Shown: one piece after another, positions 10,021 to 18,081 of the stretch
Layout: each line of letters opens with the position of its first letter
Numbering within the stretch: position 1 is the first letter of the stretch
NCBI GenBank assembly: GCA_022843385.1
Contig: JALHNT010000013.1
Span: 1-62,196 of the forward strand
DNA from: Anaerolineae bacterium
GTDB lineage: Bacteria; Chloroflexota; Anaerolineae; Aggregatilineales; Phototrophicaceae
DNA length: 62,196 nucleotides
Direction: 5' to 3'
Notes under the pieces: model-generated
Told to the model about the DNA's origin: nothing
What the model saw: only the letters and a program-made list of their open reading frames with translations
The model's database searches: none
Translations under genes and position numbers: made by a program

Positions 10021-10205
10021 TTTTGTGTCGTCGTCGTCTCTGTCGGACTGACACTGACAGAACGACAAAGACAGAACGACGAACACAGAGAACGCAGAGC
10101 GAAAACGGAGCGAATCTGCGCAAATTTCTGCACATTCTGCAACTGCAAAAGCTCCTATTTTTGCAGGCTGTGAATCAGTCGATAGTCAATAGTCGTCAGT
10201 CATCA
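10021..10205. repeat. Dispersed intergenic repeat, copy A
   Basis: It starts with TTTTGTGTCGTCGTCGTC, runs through a purine/CA-rich part of 'aaagacagaa...acacagagaacgcagagcg' character, then an 'aaatctgc...ttctgcaactgcaaaag' part, and ends with 'atcagtcgatagtc...gtcagtc'. The same order of elements recurs at 22209-22375, with local length differences in the simple-sequence parts. Confidence 0.75.
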
Positions 10206-10516
10206 GCATAGTCCGAGAGAACACGATGCAGAAAAGTCGTCAAAGTCGTCAAAGTCAAAAGTGGATTTTGTGACAAACAGCCATCAGCTTTCAGCCTCAG
10301 TAAAAGACAAAAACAGAGGACACGGAGAACACAGAGAGCGATCACCGAGCCAGGCCTTTGTCTATCGACTACCACTATTGACTAATGACTACCGACTGCC
10401 GTGTGGCGGCGGCGGCGGCAGTGGAAGTCCATAGCAAGTGCAAAGTTCAAAGTGATGAGTGACGAGTAACGAGTGACGAGTGACGAGGCATGAGCTTTTC
10501 CTCTATTGACTATCGA
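10179..10516. repeat. Inverted repeat arms flanking repeat cluster
   Basis: TCGATAGTCAATAG at 10179-10192 is the exact reverse complement of CTATTGACTATCGA at 10503-10516. Related 'TATCGACTACC...CTATTGACTA' words lie between them near 10362-10385. The arms are 310 bases apart, so they more likely mark repeat insertion in both orientations than one RNA hairpin. Confidence 0.6.
10457..10484. repeat. Heptanucleotide tandem repeat (GAGTGAC)
   Basis: There are four consecutive 7-bp units: GAGTGAC, GAGTAAC, GAGTGAC, GAGTGAC. A partial unit (AGTGAT) precedes and GAGG follows. This resembles the short tandemly repeated repetitive sequences known from filamentous cyanobacteria and seen in Chloroflexota intergenic DNA. 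Confidence 0.75.
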
Positions 10517-10765
10517 CTGACGACTGACGACTATCGGACGACTTCTTGCCCTCAGCATACGACCAATCCCACTGTTAAGGGTGAACTTTTGGTAAACTTT
10601 TTGGTACGACTTAGCGCAAGTTGGCACTAACCATTTGGCGGGAGAGCAAAGGTTAAGGCTGTCGGCGGGAGGTTGGAAAGGGGTTGGAAAAATCGTGGTT
10701 GAGGGAGCATGATTCGTGTCTATCATCCGAGAGGGCGATAAGCATGGGGTTGGGGGCTGAATTCG

Positions 10766-11137
10766 TCATTTGCTTATCATCCCCGTACGTTTCATCCGCA
10801 CAATCAGATCATCCTGGTCATATGGCAGCGTGAGAAATTCATGGCGCGGTGGACGGTAGATCAACTCAAGATACGCTTGATCGAATGGCGGAAAAATCAG
10901 CGTCAGCGTGGGGAATACAGGAAACAATGTTGCATGAAGATCGGTCTTTTCGCCTTTGGCTGTGACTAACCAGTGGGATGTAACTACCGCGCCCGCGATT
11001 GGCGATGATTTGGCGTGTAGCAACGAATCGTCACTTGTAAACATCGAAATCGCGTTGCGATTCAATTCAGCCAGTATTTTCGCCACCCGAGTGTCGTTAG
11101 GAATAGCAATCAGAATTGGTTTTGTGATTTCGCTCAT
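10766..11137 (-). CDS. Degenerate receiver-like protein
   Basis: The gene encodes 123 residues from ATG 11137, chosen because GGAG sits at correct spacing. The order of elements mimics a response-regulator receiver domain: strand PILIAIPND, a helix, strand GAVVTSHWL where the phosphoacceptor strand should be, strand LTLIFPP, and a C-terminal 'EFLTLPYDQDDLIVRMKR' that aligns with the usual 'DYLTKPFDPEELLARVKR'. The expected phosphoacceptor Asp and the invariant Lys (LTLP instead of LTKP) are missing. It is therefore at best a phosphorylation-independent pseudo-receiver. The fold is an inference from motif order, and it has no partner gene nearby. Confidence 0.6.
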   Translation of the reverse strand: MSEITKPILIAIPNDTRVAKILAELNRNAISMFTSDDSLLHAKSSPIAGAVVTSHWLVTAKGEKTDLHATLFPVFPTLTLIFPPFDQAYLELIYRPPRHEFLTLPYDQDDLIVRMKRTGMISK

Positions 11138-11307
11138 TTCGCTCCAAATTGTCCCTGTATCCGATGCGAATGAAACACCTGCGCCTTTCAAGTCTAATCC
11201 AGACTTAGGAGGTGAAGAAGGATTAAAAACCAGAACTGCGCAACTTCTGCGTGAATGCCATCGTATATAGATATGAAACTAACTCTATATAAGCGGAGGC
11301 ATATATA

Positions 11308-11769
11308 ATGGAAGTTCGATGGCTGCTGGCGATTGTGCATTTGCTGGCACTGGGGATCGGGTTGGGGGCAGTCTGGGCGCGCGGGCAGGCGCTCCGCGGC
11401 ACACTGGATGCCAACGGGATCGGACGGGTGTTAACGGCGGATAACTGGTGGGGACTGGCCGCAGTGCTGTGGATCATCACTGGTCTGCTGCGTGCTTTCG
11501 CCGGTTATGAAAAAGGCACAACCTACTACATGATGAACAACTACTTTCTGCTCAAGATGGGACTGCTGTTGGCAATCTTCATCCTGGAAGCGCTACCGAT
11601 GGTGACCTTCATTCGCTGGCGCATCCAGAGGGGGCGCGGGCAGGCGCTCGATACCCATCAGGCACGGTTGTTCTCGTGGATCAGCCTGGGACAGGCCATC
11701 ATCATCATCGTCATGGTCATCCTCGCGACGGGTATGGCACGCGGGCTGGGGATACAGGGCGTGTCGTAG
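11308..11769 (+). CDS. DUF2214 family integral membrane protein
   Basis: This 153-residue protein has four predicted transmembrane helices (about residues 3-25, 47-65, 82-102 and 124-145). The sequence 'WLLAIVHLLALGIGLGAVWARGQAL' at the start and 'TADNWWGLAAVLWIITGLLRAF' in the middle match the DUF2214 family, whose function is unknown. A strong GGAGG lies 7 nt before the ATG, and the region just upstream is AT-rich (TATATAG, CTATATAAG), consistent with a promoter. Confidence 0.85.
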   Translation: MEVRWLLAIVHLLALGIGLGAVWARGQALRGTLDANGIGRVLTADNWWGLAAVLWIITGLLRAFAGYEKGTTYYMMNNYFLLKMGLLLAIFILEALPMVTFIRWRIQRGRGQALDTHQARLFSWISLGQAIIIIVMVILATGMARGLGIQGVS

Positions 11770-11834
11770 TAACGCCGGTCAGGCAGGGGACGCAGGCGGT
11801 TGCGTCCCATTCAGCTCGGTTCGCGGCTGCCGGT

Positions 11835-11862
11835 TTGTTGTGCCAGAGGCTGCCGGTATAAT
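11835..11862 (+). promoter_or_regulatory. Sigma-70-type promoter for the 11895 operon
   Basis: TTGTTG, a 16-nt spacer and a perfect TATAAT lie 33 bases before the first ATG of the two-gene operon. Inferred from consensus match only. Confidence 0.55.
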
Positions 11863-11894
11863 GACGGCATGACCATCAATGGAACCCAATAGTT

Positions 11895-13220
11895 ATGGTA
11901 CGCATGCCCCTGCTCGCCCTCATCACAGCCTACCTGATCGTCGGCGGATTGTTCGCCACCTTCACCCCACCCTGGCAGGCGCCCGATGAACCAGCTCATT
12001 ACAACTACATCCGCCAACTGGCACAGGCCGGTTGCTGCCCAGTCATCGCCAGCGGCGATTGGAACTCCGCTTATCTCGAACTGCTGAAATCTAACCGTTT
12101 CCGCCAGCCATTGCTGGGCAGCCTGGAGAGCATCCAGTATGAAGATCACCAGCCGCCGCTGTATTACCTGCTGCTCACGCCGGTCTACTGGCTGACCAAT
12201 GGCAGCCTGATCGCCCTGCGTCTGATCTCGGTGCTGCTGGGGGCTGGCATCGTCTGGTGCGCCGCTCAGATCGGGTTGATGGTTGTGCCGCGTCGTCCGG
12301 CGGTGGCCTTAGCCGGGGCAGCGCTGGTGGCCTTCCTGCCACAGCATATCGCCATCCTATCGGCGGTCAACAATGACTCGCTGGGCAATCTGATCGTCGC
12401 GGTCGGACTGCTGCTGGCGCTGCGTTACCAGACCGATGATCGGGTCAAACCCTGGCAACTGGGTTTCGTGGTGGGGATCGGTCTGCTGACCAAGCTCTCG
12501 ACGCTGCTGCTCATTCCGGTCATGGGGCTGGCGCTGCTGCTGCGCTGGTGGTCGGTGAAACCGCGCCGTCCCCAGGCGTTGGTCTATGCCGCTGCGACTT
12601 TTGCTGTTCCGGCGCTGCTGCTGGGCGGCTTGTGGATGATACGCAATATCAGCGTCTATGGTTTCCCGGACATCTTCGGGTTGGGTGCGCATGACCGGAT
12701 TGTGGCCGATCAGCCACGCACGGCTGAACGCATTGCCGCATTGGGGTTGGATGGGTATCTGAGGGAAGCGCTTCAAACGACTTTCAACAGCTTCTGGGGA
12801 CAATTCGGCTGGATGGGGGTGCCGATGCCCGGATGGGTCTATACCCTGATCGGGCTGCTGCTGGCGCTGGCGCTTATCGGCCTCATCATAAGCCTGCTGC
12901 TGCGCTTTCCAGCTGCACCGGCTTTGCCTCCGGCGAGGCTGGCGCTGCTGCTGGGTTGGGCAGTTCTGCTGGCGGTCGCCCAGTACCTCTACTACAACAC
13001 TGAGTTCCTGCAATTCCAGGGACGATATATGTTCCCTGGCCTGATCCCGTTTGCCCTGCTGCTCGCCGTCGGCATTGATGGCTGGCGGCGTGGTGTCGAG
13101 CGTTTCTGGCGGCGGCCTCCAGCAGCGCTGGCCTATATCACCACGCTACCTTTCCTGGCTTTCGCCCTGTTGGATGTGTACCTGCTCTGGCGGGTGATTG
13201 TGCCAGCCCTCAGCCCATGA
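11895..13220 (+). CDS. GT-C/DUF2142-like polytopic membrane protein
   Basis: This 441-residue protein has about ten predicted membrane helices. A short first helix is followed by the loop motif PPWQAPDEPAHYNYI, the acidic first-loop signature (DEP.H) of DUF2142 and GT-C lipid-linked glycosyltransferase families. Such enzymes transfer sugars from polyprenyl-phosphate carriers on the outer membrane face. The large loop after helix one (about residues 40-75) also fits. The substrate is unknown. An ATG nine bases downstream (MPLLAL) is an alternative start. The gene overlaps the next by ATGA, so the two are translationally coupled. Confidence 0.75.
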   Translation: MVRMPLLALITAYLIVGGLFATFTPPWQAPDEPAHYNYIRQLAQAGCCPVIASGDWNSAYLELLKSNRFRQPLLGSLESIQYEDHQPPLYYLLLTPVYWLTNGSLIALRLISVLLGAGIVWCAAQIGLMVVPRRPAVALAGAALVAFLPQHIAILSAVNNDSLGNLIVAVGLLLALRYQTDDRVKPWQLGFVVGIGLLTKLSTLLLIPVMGLALLLRWWSVKPRRPQALVYAAATFAVPALLLGGLWMIRNISVYGFPDIFGLGAHDRIVADQPRTAERIAALGLDGYLREALQTTFNSFWGQFGWMGVPMPGWVYTLIGLLLALALIGLIISLLLRFPAAPALPPARLALLLGWAVLLAVAQYLYYNTEFLQFQGRYMFPGLIPFALLLAVGIDGWRRGVERFWRRPPAALAYITTLPFLAFALLDVYLLWRVIVPALSP

Positions 13221-14293
13221 TGGCGCTGCATCCCTTGCTGATGTGGATCAGCCGGTTGTTTCTGTGCAACCTGCTGCTGATCGCGGTGGCATTGGCTGCC
13301 GGCAGTCGTGTTCCGGCGGGTGATGGACTACTGTTCTGGGTGCTGCGCGGCGAGCAGCGCGTCATCCGGGTGCTGGATGCCGAGCGTCGTCTGAGTGGTG
13401 AACTGCCCCGCCCGCCCGGCGCACAAATCCTCGCACCGCCACAAGTCTCCAGTGATGCTCAGGTGTTGGCCTATGAGACCATCAGTCCGCCAGCACAACT
13501 GGGTATCATTATACGGACGATGGATGGTCGTGAACTGTATCGCACGGCACCTGACATTGAAGACAGGCTGCCGGCTGTGTCTGCCGATGGATCACAGATC
13601 GCATTCTGGTCGAACCGCACCGGCTTCTGGAACATCTACCTGATGAGCCCGGACGGTTCCAACCTGCGTCCGCTGACCTATCAGACCGGGCAATTACCCT
13701 ATAATAATCCCATCTGGTCACCCGATGGCAGTCGGATCGCGCTGCGTTTCTCGCGCCAGGGCGCATCGGGCTATTTCATCAGCGACCTGAACGATGGCAG
13801 CCTGCGCAGCCTCCGCACCTATATCGATGCTGGTGGGGATTTCTCCTGGTCGCCTGATGGCGAGTACATCCTGTTCCGCAGTGAACGAGATCGCAATGGC
13901 GAAATCTATGTCTATGCCCTCGCCAACGACAGTGTGCGCAACCTGACCGCCAGCGCCGGCACCGATTTTCAACCGCGCTGGTCACCCGATGGACGCTGGA
14001 TCGCCTTTGCCTCCAGCCGACCCACAGGGAGTGGTCTATATGTCATGCCAACGGATTGTGTGCGCAATGGGGTCGAGTGCCGGGCGACACTGATCTTTCA
14101 GAAAGCCTGGAATCCCAATTGGTCGGTGGATGGCAGCGCGCTGACGTTTACCGCTCGCTCAGGGAGCCATCAGTTCATGTGGCTGGTGGGGAGTGATTGT
14201 CTGGAACAGCTCGAAGGTTGTCAGAAGGCAGCGCGCCCGTTAACGATGCTGGATGAACGGCAGCAGTGGTTTGGATGGTGGTCAGGGCGCTGA
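13217..14293 (+). CDS. TolB-like beta-propeller exported protein
   Basis: This 358-residue protein has an N-terminal signal or anchor helix (about residues 8-28), then a beta-propeller built from PD40/WD40-like blades. Recurrent motifs include 'SADGSQIAFWS', 'SPDGSRIALR', 'SPDGEYILFRS' and 'SPDGRWIAFAS', each followed by 'IYVYxL'-type strands. Such propellers usually bind proteins or peptides; no enzyme motif is visible. The start overlaps the upstream membrane glycosyltransferase stop (ATGA), so the two probably act together at the cell surface. A second ATG three bases downstream is equally possible. Confidence 0.85.
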   Translation: MMALHPLLMWISRLFLCNLLLIAVALAAGSRVPAGDGLLFWVLRGEQRVIRVLDAERRLSGELPRPPGAQILAPPQVSSDAQVLAYETISPPAQLGIIIRTMDGRELYRTAPDIEDRLPAVSADGSQIAFWSNRTGFWNIYLMSPDGSNLRPLTYQTGQLPYNNPIWSPDGSRIALRFSRQGASGYFISDLNDGSLRSLRTYIDAGGDFSWSPDGEYILFRSERDRNGEIYVYALANDSVRNLTASAGTDFQPRWSPDGRWIAFASSRPTGSGLYVMPTDCVRNGVECRATLIFQKAWNPNWSVDGSALTFTARSGSHQFMWLVGSDCLEQLEGCQKAARPLTMLDERQQWFGWWSGR

Positions 14294-14315
14294 TCGACCG
14301 AGCGCCCTGCACCTG

Positions 14316-14462
14316 TCAGACGGCCCGGACAATATTGGAGAAAATATTGCCGACCGCTGGCCCAAACAGGATAGCGACGACGACGACGACGACGCTAACC
14401 AGGATCAGGATCATGGCGTATTCCACCAGACCTTGCCCCTCTTCACGCGGGATGAATAACAT
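14316..14462 (-). CDS. Flp/Fap-type pilin (divergent paralogue)
   Basis: This 48-residue protein carries the prepilin signature EEGQGLVEYA, where cleavage is expected after the Gly before LVEY, followed by a hydrophobic helix with a Val run and the C-terminal 'FGPAVGNIFSNIVRAV'. GAGGTGG precedes the ATG. It is a paralogue of the two other pilins here, with several substitutions (MLFIP, MILILVSV, AILF). Flp pilins build Tad-type adhesive pili and need a TadZABC/CpaF machine, which is not in this window. It ends 22 bases from the end of the convergent propeller gene. Confidence 0.85.
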   Translation of the reverse strand: MLFIPREEGQGLVEYAMILILVSVVVVVVAILFGPAVGNIFSNIVRAV

Positions 14463-14573
14463 GATGACCACCTCATAATGATGAATGAAGAAGGAGACCC
14501 GCTATGCCTCCTGAGATTACCGTATCACAATAACCCGATAGCGAGTGTTGAGATTTTGTTCAAAAACGAGGCT

Positions 14574-15023
14574 TCATTCATCCTGCCCGTCAGGACGCGG
14601 GGCGTTCTGAAGGTGGCCGATTAGTTGGGTCAGAATTGATTTGAGGGCGGGTTGCTGGAATTCCGCCAGTTCGCTGAGCTTCGTCAGCCAGAAGTGGTCA
14701 TTCAGATTGCTGGCATAAATCGCGTTCAGGGCGCGGTCATCACGGCCCGAACCCAGCAGCATCGGATATTCCTGTGCTGCGTGATAACGCACAGTTGCCA
14801 GCAGCGTCTCAACGCTCATCGGGCGTCCATCGATTCGCACCTTGAGAGTCTGGCGCGCCGCCGCATCCACACCAGCCCGGTCAGCCGCGGCCAGCAGCGC
14901 ATCGAGACGACGAATTGAGCCTTCCATCCATACCGCCAGCGGCGAAGGTGGACGAGGGGCGAGGCGCTGACCTCGCAGCGTCAGTTGCAGAGCGGTGAAG
15001 AAGGCGCGCAGGTAACGGGTCAT
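14574..15023 (-). CDS. Conserved hypothetical protein, last gene of nitrilase operon
   Basis: The gene encodes 149 residues, mostly alpha-helical in appearance, with a basic N-terminus (MTRYLRAFFTALQLTLRG) and a helical middle 'GSIRRLDALLAAADRAGVD'. No signal peptide, metal site or known motif is visible. Its ATG follows directly on the stop codon of the alkyltransferase-like gene (TAG ATG), so it is very likely co-translated with it. I do not recognise the family. Confidence 0.75.
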   Translation of the reverse strand: MTRYLRAFFTALQLTLRGQRLAPRPPSPLAVWMEGSIRRLDALLAAADRAGVDAAARQTLKVRIDGRPMSVETLLATVRYHAAQEYPMLLGSGRDDRALNAIYASNLNDHFWLTKLSELAEFQQPALKSILTQLIGHLQNAPRPDGQDE

Positions 15024-15479
15024 CTAGAATAAACTCATTTGCTGGGGCTTATCATCAGTGGCAGCGCGCAGCGATACCGGTCGATACAGGCGGTGCTGGC
15101 GCAGCCAGTCCTCCAGCGGTCCGTCCCAGCCCCACCGTTTCAGATCAACGCGCTGGCGCGAGTCGAAGGTGACACCTTCCTGTTCCAGTCGCTGGCGCTG
15201 CTGCACGGCGGCGCGGCTGCCTTCGGGCAGGCTGATGCCACCCTGGCTGTTGATGACCCGTTGCCAGGGCACATCGCCATCGTCGCGAGCTGAGACGGCG
15301 TTCATGGCCTTGCCGACCCAGACTGCGCCCAGCCGTTGGTAATCCGTTTCATCGGCGCCGGCAGGTGCCGGGATCATCGAGGCAATCTGTCCATAAGTCG
15401 AGACCTGACCGGCGGGAATCTGGCGCACGATCAGCCACACCAGCGCGTTGAAAGCGGCGGGGTCGGGGGGCAGCATCAT
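15024..15479 (-). CDS. Alkyltransferase-like (ATL) DNA repair protein
   Basis: This 151-residue protein contains the DNA-binding domain of O6-alkylguanine-DNA alkyltransferases, including 'VWLIVRQIPAGQVSTYGQIA' and 'GVTFD'. The active-site PCHR motif is replaced by PWQR, with Trp at residue 72, which is diagnostic of alkyltransferase-like proteins. Known ATLs bind O6-alkylguanine and flag it for nucleotide excision repair instead of removing the alkyl group. A C-terminal extension with a Trp-rich part follows the domain. The ATG at 15479 overlaps the nitrilase-family stop as ATGA; an ATG at 15506 is possible but lies further inside the upstream gene. Confidence 0.88.
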   Translation of the reverse strand: MMLPPDPAAFNALVWLIVRQIPAGQVSTYGQIASMIPAPAGADETDYQRLGAVWVGKAMNAVSARDDGDVPWQRVINSQGGISLPEGSRAAVQQRQRLEQEGVTFDSRQRVDLKRWGWDGPLEDWLRQHRLYRPVSLRAATDDKPQQMSLF

Positions 15480-16378
15480 CCCTGCACCATGCGATCTTCC
15501 AGCCATCCGGGACGCACTTCCGGTTCAAAGCGGCGCAGGATGTCCTGATACGTCGAGGGGCGGCGCTGGTGCAGCAGCGGGAAATGATCGCGCCAGTGGT
15601 CAAGCGTTCCAGGTTCCAGATCAGCCAGAATGACCTCAGTCGTATCCCGTCCAGCCTGGGCCAGCACTTTGCCCGACGGATCACAGATGAAGCTGCTGCC
15701 GTAGAAGCCGATGCCATTTTCGCGCCCGATGCGGTTGGCGGCACCGACGAAGATGCCGTTGGCGATGGCATGTCCGCGCATCACCGTTTGCCAGGCCTCG
15801 CTGCTATCCATTGTCCGGTCATTGGGTTCCTCGCCGATGGCGGTCGGATAAAAGATGAACTCCGCCCCATTCAGGCTGTAGATGCGTGCCAGTTCCGGGA
15901 ACCACTGGTCATAACAGGTGGGCGTCGCCAGGTTGAGCGCGCCGATATTGAAGACCGGGTACTCGCTGTCGCCGACAAAGTAATCGGTCTCGTGATAACC
16001 ATCGCCCGATGGGATGTGAATTTTGCGAGTATACCCCAGCAACCGCCCATCCGGACTATGAATAGTAGCGGTGTCATAATAGGTGCCATCAACAGCCCGT
16101 TCGAACAAGCTGCCCACCAGCGTGATCTGATGGGTCTGCGCCATCTCGCTGAAGAAGCGCTCCGAGACACCCCCCGGCAGCGATTCGGCCCACTTAAAGC
16201 CGTCGGGATGGCGGCGAATTCCCGGAAAGTAAGGGATCAGCGAAAACTCTGGCAGGCAAACCAGCGCTGCGCCGCTGCGCGCAGCCTCTGCAATCCAGAT
16301 GCGATACTGATCCTGCATGGATCGGGTGCTGCCCGACCAGCCCACTTGTACCAGCCCAACCCGCAGCGCTGCTTTCAT
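15476..16378 (-). CDS. Carbon-nitrogen hydrolase (nitrilase superfamily)
   Basis: This 300-residue enzyme has the complete Glu-Lys-Cys triad: E44 in CLPEFS, K119 in TRKIHIP, and C155 in TCYDQWFPE. The CYDQWFPE form of the nucleophile motif is typical of N-carbamoylputrescine amidase-type members, which cleave a carbamoyl group in polyamine synthesis; the exact substrate here is inferred. The ATG at 16378 has GGGGG about five bases upstream; other in-frame ATGs lie at 16390 and 16399. It is the first gene of a three-gene minus-strand operon with the ATL and a hypothetical protein. Confidence 0.88.
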   Translation of the reverse strand: MKAALRVGLVQVGWSGSTRSMQDQYRIWIAEAARSGAALVCLPEFSLIPYFPGIRRHPDGFKWAESLPGGVSERFFSEMAQTHQITLVGSLFERAVDGTYYDTATIHSPDGRLLGYTRKIHIPSGDGYHETDYFVGDSEYPVFNIGALNLATPTCYDQWFPELARIYSLNGAEFIFYPTAIGEEPNDRTMDSSEAWQTVMRGHAIANGIFVGAANRIGRENGIGFYGSSFICDPSGKVLAQAGRDTTEVILADLEPGTLDHWRDHFPLLHQRRPSTYQDILRRFEPEVRPGWLEDRMVQG

Positions 16379-16436
16379 CCTAGCCCCCATGAAGTACAAA
16401 AGTCATAGATGCATAAAAACCTTAATGCTCACCCTA

Positions 16437-16465
16437 TTGACCCTCAATTGACCTGATGCTACTGT
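16437..16465 (+). promoter_or_regulatory. Candidate promoter of Flp pilin gene
   Basis: TTGACC, 17 nt and TACTGT lie 42 bases upstream of the pilin ATG. A second TTGACC starts at 16448. The match to sigma-70 boxes is moderate. Confidence 0.4.
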
Positions 16466-16507
16466 AAAAGTAACGCTTATTTGCATCATTTGAAAGGGAT
16501 CATCACC

Positions 16508-16654
16508 ATGCTGTATATGCCTCGCGAAGAAGGTCAGGGTCTGGTCGAATACGCACTCATTCTCGTTCTGGTCGCCGTCGTCGTCATCGTCATCCTGGCC
16601 CTGCTCGGCCCGGCCATCGGCAACATCTTCTCGAACCTGGTCCGCAATATCTAG
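16508..16654 (+). CDS. Flp/Fap-type pilin, copy 1
   Basis: This 48-residue prepilin has a short basic/acidic leader (MLYMPREEGQG), a predicted peptidase cleavage before LVEYA, a strongly hydrophobic helix rich in Val/Leu/Ile, and the C-terminal 'GPAIGNIFSNLVRNI'. AAAGGGA lies upstream of the ATG. The protein is identical, residue for residue, to the one at 32102-32248, although 13 codons differ synonymously. The gene is followed by a small gene and a strong terminator, suggesting a two-gene transcript. Pilus assembly genes are not nearby. Confidence 0.92.
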   Translation: MLYMPREEGQGLVEYALILVLVAVVVIVILALLGPAIGNIFSNLVRNI

Positions 16655-16709
16655 ACTCAAATCGCCGTGTGGGGGCTAGTTGCCTCCATCAGTTGTCACT
16701 AACCCGATC

Positions 16710-16973
16710 ATGAAAGATGCTGACTCCATCGTGATACTCGATACGCTCGCCAAAATGGCCGAAATGATGGCACACAAGGGTGAGAAAGAACGCGCTGCCG
16801 AAATCCTCACCATCATCCTGCAATACCCGATGCGGGTCGAAACGCGCCACCGCGCTCAGGGATTGTACGATGAACTGGAAACAGAATTGTGCCCGCGCGT
16901 TTTCATGGATGCCCGATTGCTGGCGGAAGATGTCACGCTGGATGACCTGGCACGCGCCATGACCGGCATCTAG
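16710..16973 (+). CDS. Small helical protein downstream of pilin
   Basis: This 87-residue helical protein (MKDADSIVILDTLAKMAE...) has an internal 'ERAAEILTIILQYPMRVETRHRAQGL' pattern. It resembles the C-terminal tail of TPR-type regulators common in Chloroflexota (AAELLALVLxHP...), here standing alone. It lies 55 bases after the pilin and immediately before an intrinsic terminator, so it is probably co-transcribed with the pilin. The ribosome-binding site before ATG 16710 is weak. The function is unknown. Confidence 0.7.
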   Translation: MKDADSIVILDTLAKMAEMMAHKGEKERAAEILTIILQYPMRVETRHRAQGLYDELETELCPRVFMDARLLAEDVTLDDLARAMTGI

Positions 16974-16989
16974 GACTGGCTAATTAACG

Positions 16990-17017
16990 AGAGCGGGTTC
17001 ATCACCCGCTCTTTTTG
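16990..17017 (+). terminator. Intrinsic terminator
   Basis: AGAGCGGGT and ACCCGCTCT form a 9-bp perfect stem with a 5-nt loop, followed by TTTTTGTTT. It ends the pilin/small-gene transcript. Confidence 0.9.
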
Positions 17018-17042
17018 TTTCTAGTATCCGGCTGATGCTGAC

Positions 17043-17975
17043 CTACTTGCGATTCTGGAACAGATCCTTGAGCGCGGCCCCGGCTTCCGGGTACTGGAAG
17101 GTGAAGCCCATCTCTGTCAACCGTTGCGGCACAGCCCGCTGACCGTCGAGCAGGAGCGTCGCCAGCTCACCGAAGGCAATCTGGAAAGCAAACCCCGGCG
17201 TGGGGAAGAACGAGGGCCGCCCCATAGCTTGCCCCAGCGCCTTGCTGAAGGCTGCATTGTTGACCGGATTGGGAGCGGATAGGTTGAACGCACCACTGGC
17301 CTGTACATTGTCGATCAGGAAGCGCATCGCCGCTACATGATCGTCAATGTGAATCCAGGGCATCTGCTGTTTGCCACTGCCCAGCGGGCCGCCCACAAAC
17401 AACTGAAAGGGCAGCGATTGCAGCGGAAGTGAACCACCGCGCGTGGACAACACAATGCCGGTGCGGATGATGACCCGGCGCACGCCCATCTTCTCGACTG
17501 CGGCGGTGCTGGATTCCCAATCCCGGCTGACTTCGGCCAGAAAATCGCTGCCACTGGGGGACTCTTCGGTGATGATTTCATCGCCATGCGTACCATAATA
17601 GCCTACGGCGGATGATTGAATCAGCACGCCGGGTTTGTCTTTAGCCGCCGTGATAGCCTCGACGATGGCCTTGCCGGCATTCACCCGGCTGTCACGGATA
17701 CGACGTTTGCGCTCGCTGGTCCAGCGGCTGGGCGGAAATCCCTCGCCGGCGATGCTCTCACCTGCCAAATTGACGATTGCCCCCGCGCCATCGGCCAAAT
17801 GCCCCCAGCCCTGCGCTGACTTCGCATCCCAACCAACGACTTGCACGCTTCCGTCAAGGCCGCTGGTCTTGTTGGTATTCCGGCTTAAGACAATCACTTC
17901 ATGGTGGTCATGCGCCAGGCTGTTCGCCAGCGCCCTGCCGATCAACCCTGTGCCGCCCGTGATGATGACGCGCAT
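17043..17975 (-). CDS. TIGR01777 family epimerase (YfcH-like SDR)
   Basis: This 310-residue extended short-chain dehydrogenase has the N-terminal nucleotide-binding motif [11 protein letters not shown] (residues 7-17), the family-specific '[19 protein letters not shown]' near residue 68, and the active-site YYGTHG with the usual Ser/Tyr arrangement. The C-terminal DUF1731-like end ('[22 protein letters not shown]') completes the TIGR01777 architecture. The biochemical substrate of this family is not established; a nucleoside-diphosphate sugar or related compound is plausible. It is transcribed alone, with ComEA about 100 bases downstream on the same strand in reverse map order. Confidence 0.92.
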   Translation of the reverse strand: MRVIITGGTGLIGRALANSLAHDHHEVIVLSRNTNKTSGLDGSVQVVGWDAKSAQGWGHLADGAGAIVNLAGESIAGEGFPPSRWTSERKRRIRDSRVNAGKAIVEAITAAKDKPGVLIQSSAVGYYGTHGDEIITEESPSGSDFLAEVSRDWESSTAAVEKMGVRRVIIRTGIVLSTRGGSLPLQSLPFQLFVGGPLGSGKQQMPWIHIDDHVAAMRFLIDNVQASGAFNLSAPNPVNNAAFSKALGQAMGRPSFFPTPGFAFQIAFGELATLLLDGQRAVPQRLTEMGFTFQYPEAGAALKDLFQNRK

Positions 17976-18081
17976 GTTTTCCCGCCTTTATGACATCAGT
18001 GTAGAACGAACATGGTCTGATTCTAATGGGCGGGCGGAAAGCAAGTCAATTAATGCTCATGCAGTCTTCAGGAAGGGAACG

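Larger units (their letters stand above)
9904..10765. other. Gene-free repeat-rich interval
   Basis: No convincing gene is present in these 862 bases. The stretch contains one copy of a dispersed repeat shared with 22.1-22.7 kb, tandem GTCGTCAAA units near 10235-10255, a 7-bp tandem repeat, and a pair of inverted arms. Short open frames here have repetitive, implausible composition. The remainder, about 10550-10765, shows nothing I can assign. Confidence 0.7.

Noticed and set aside
10457..10484. Possible CRISPR-like array
   Set aside because: Units are 7 bp with no spacers and no cas genes are in the window.
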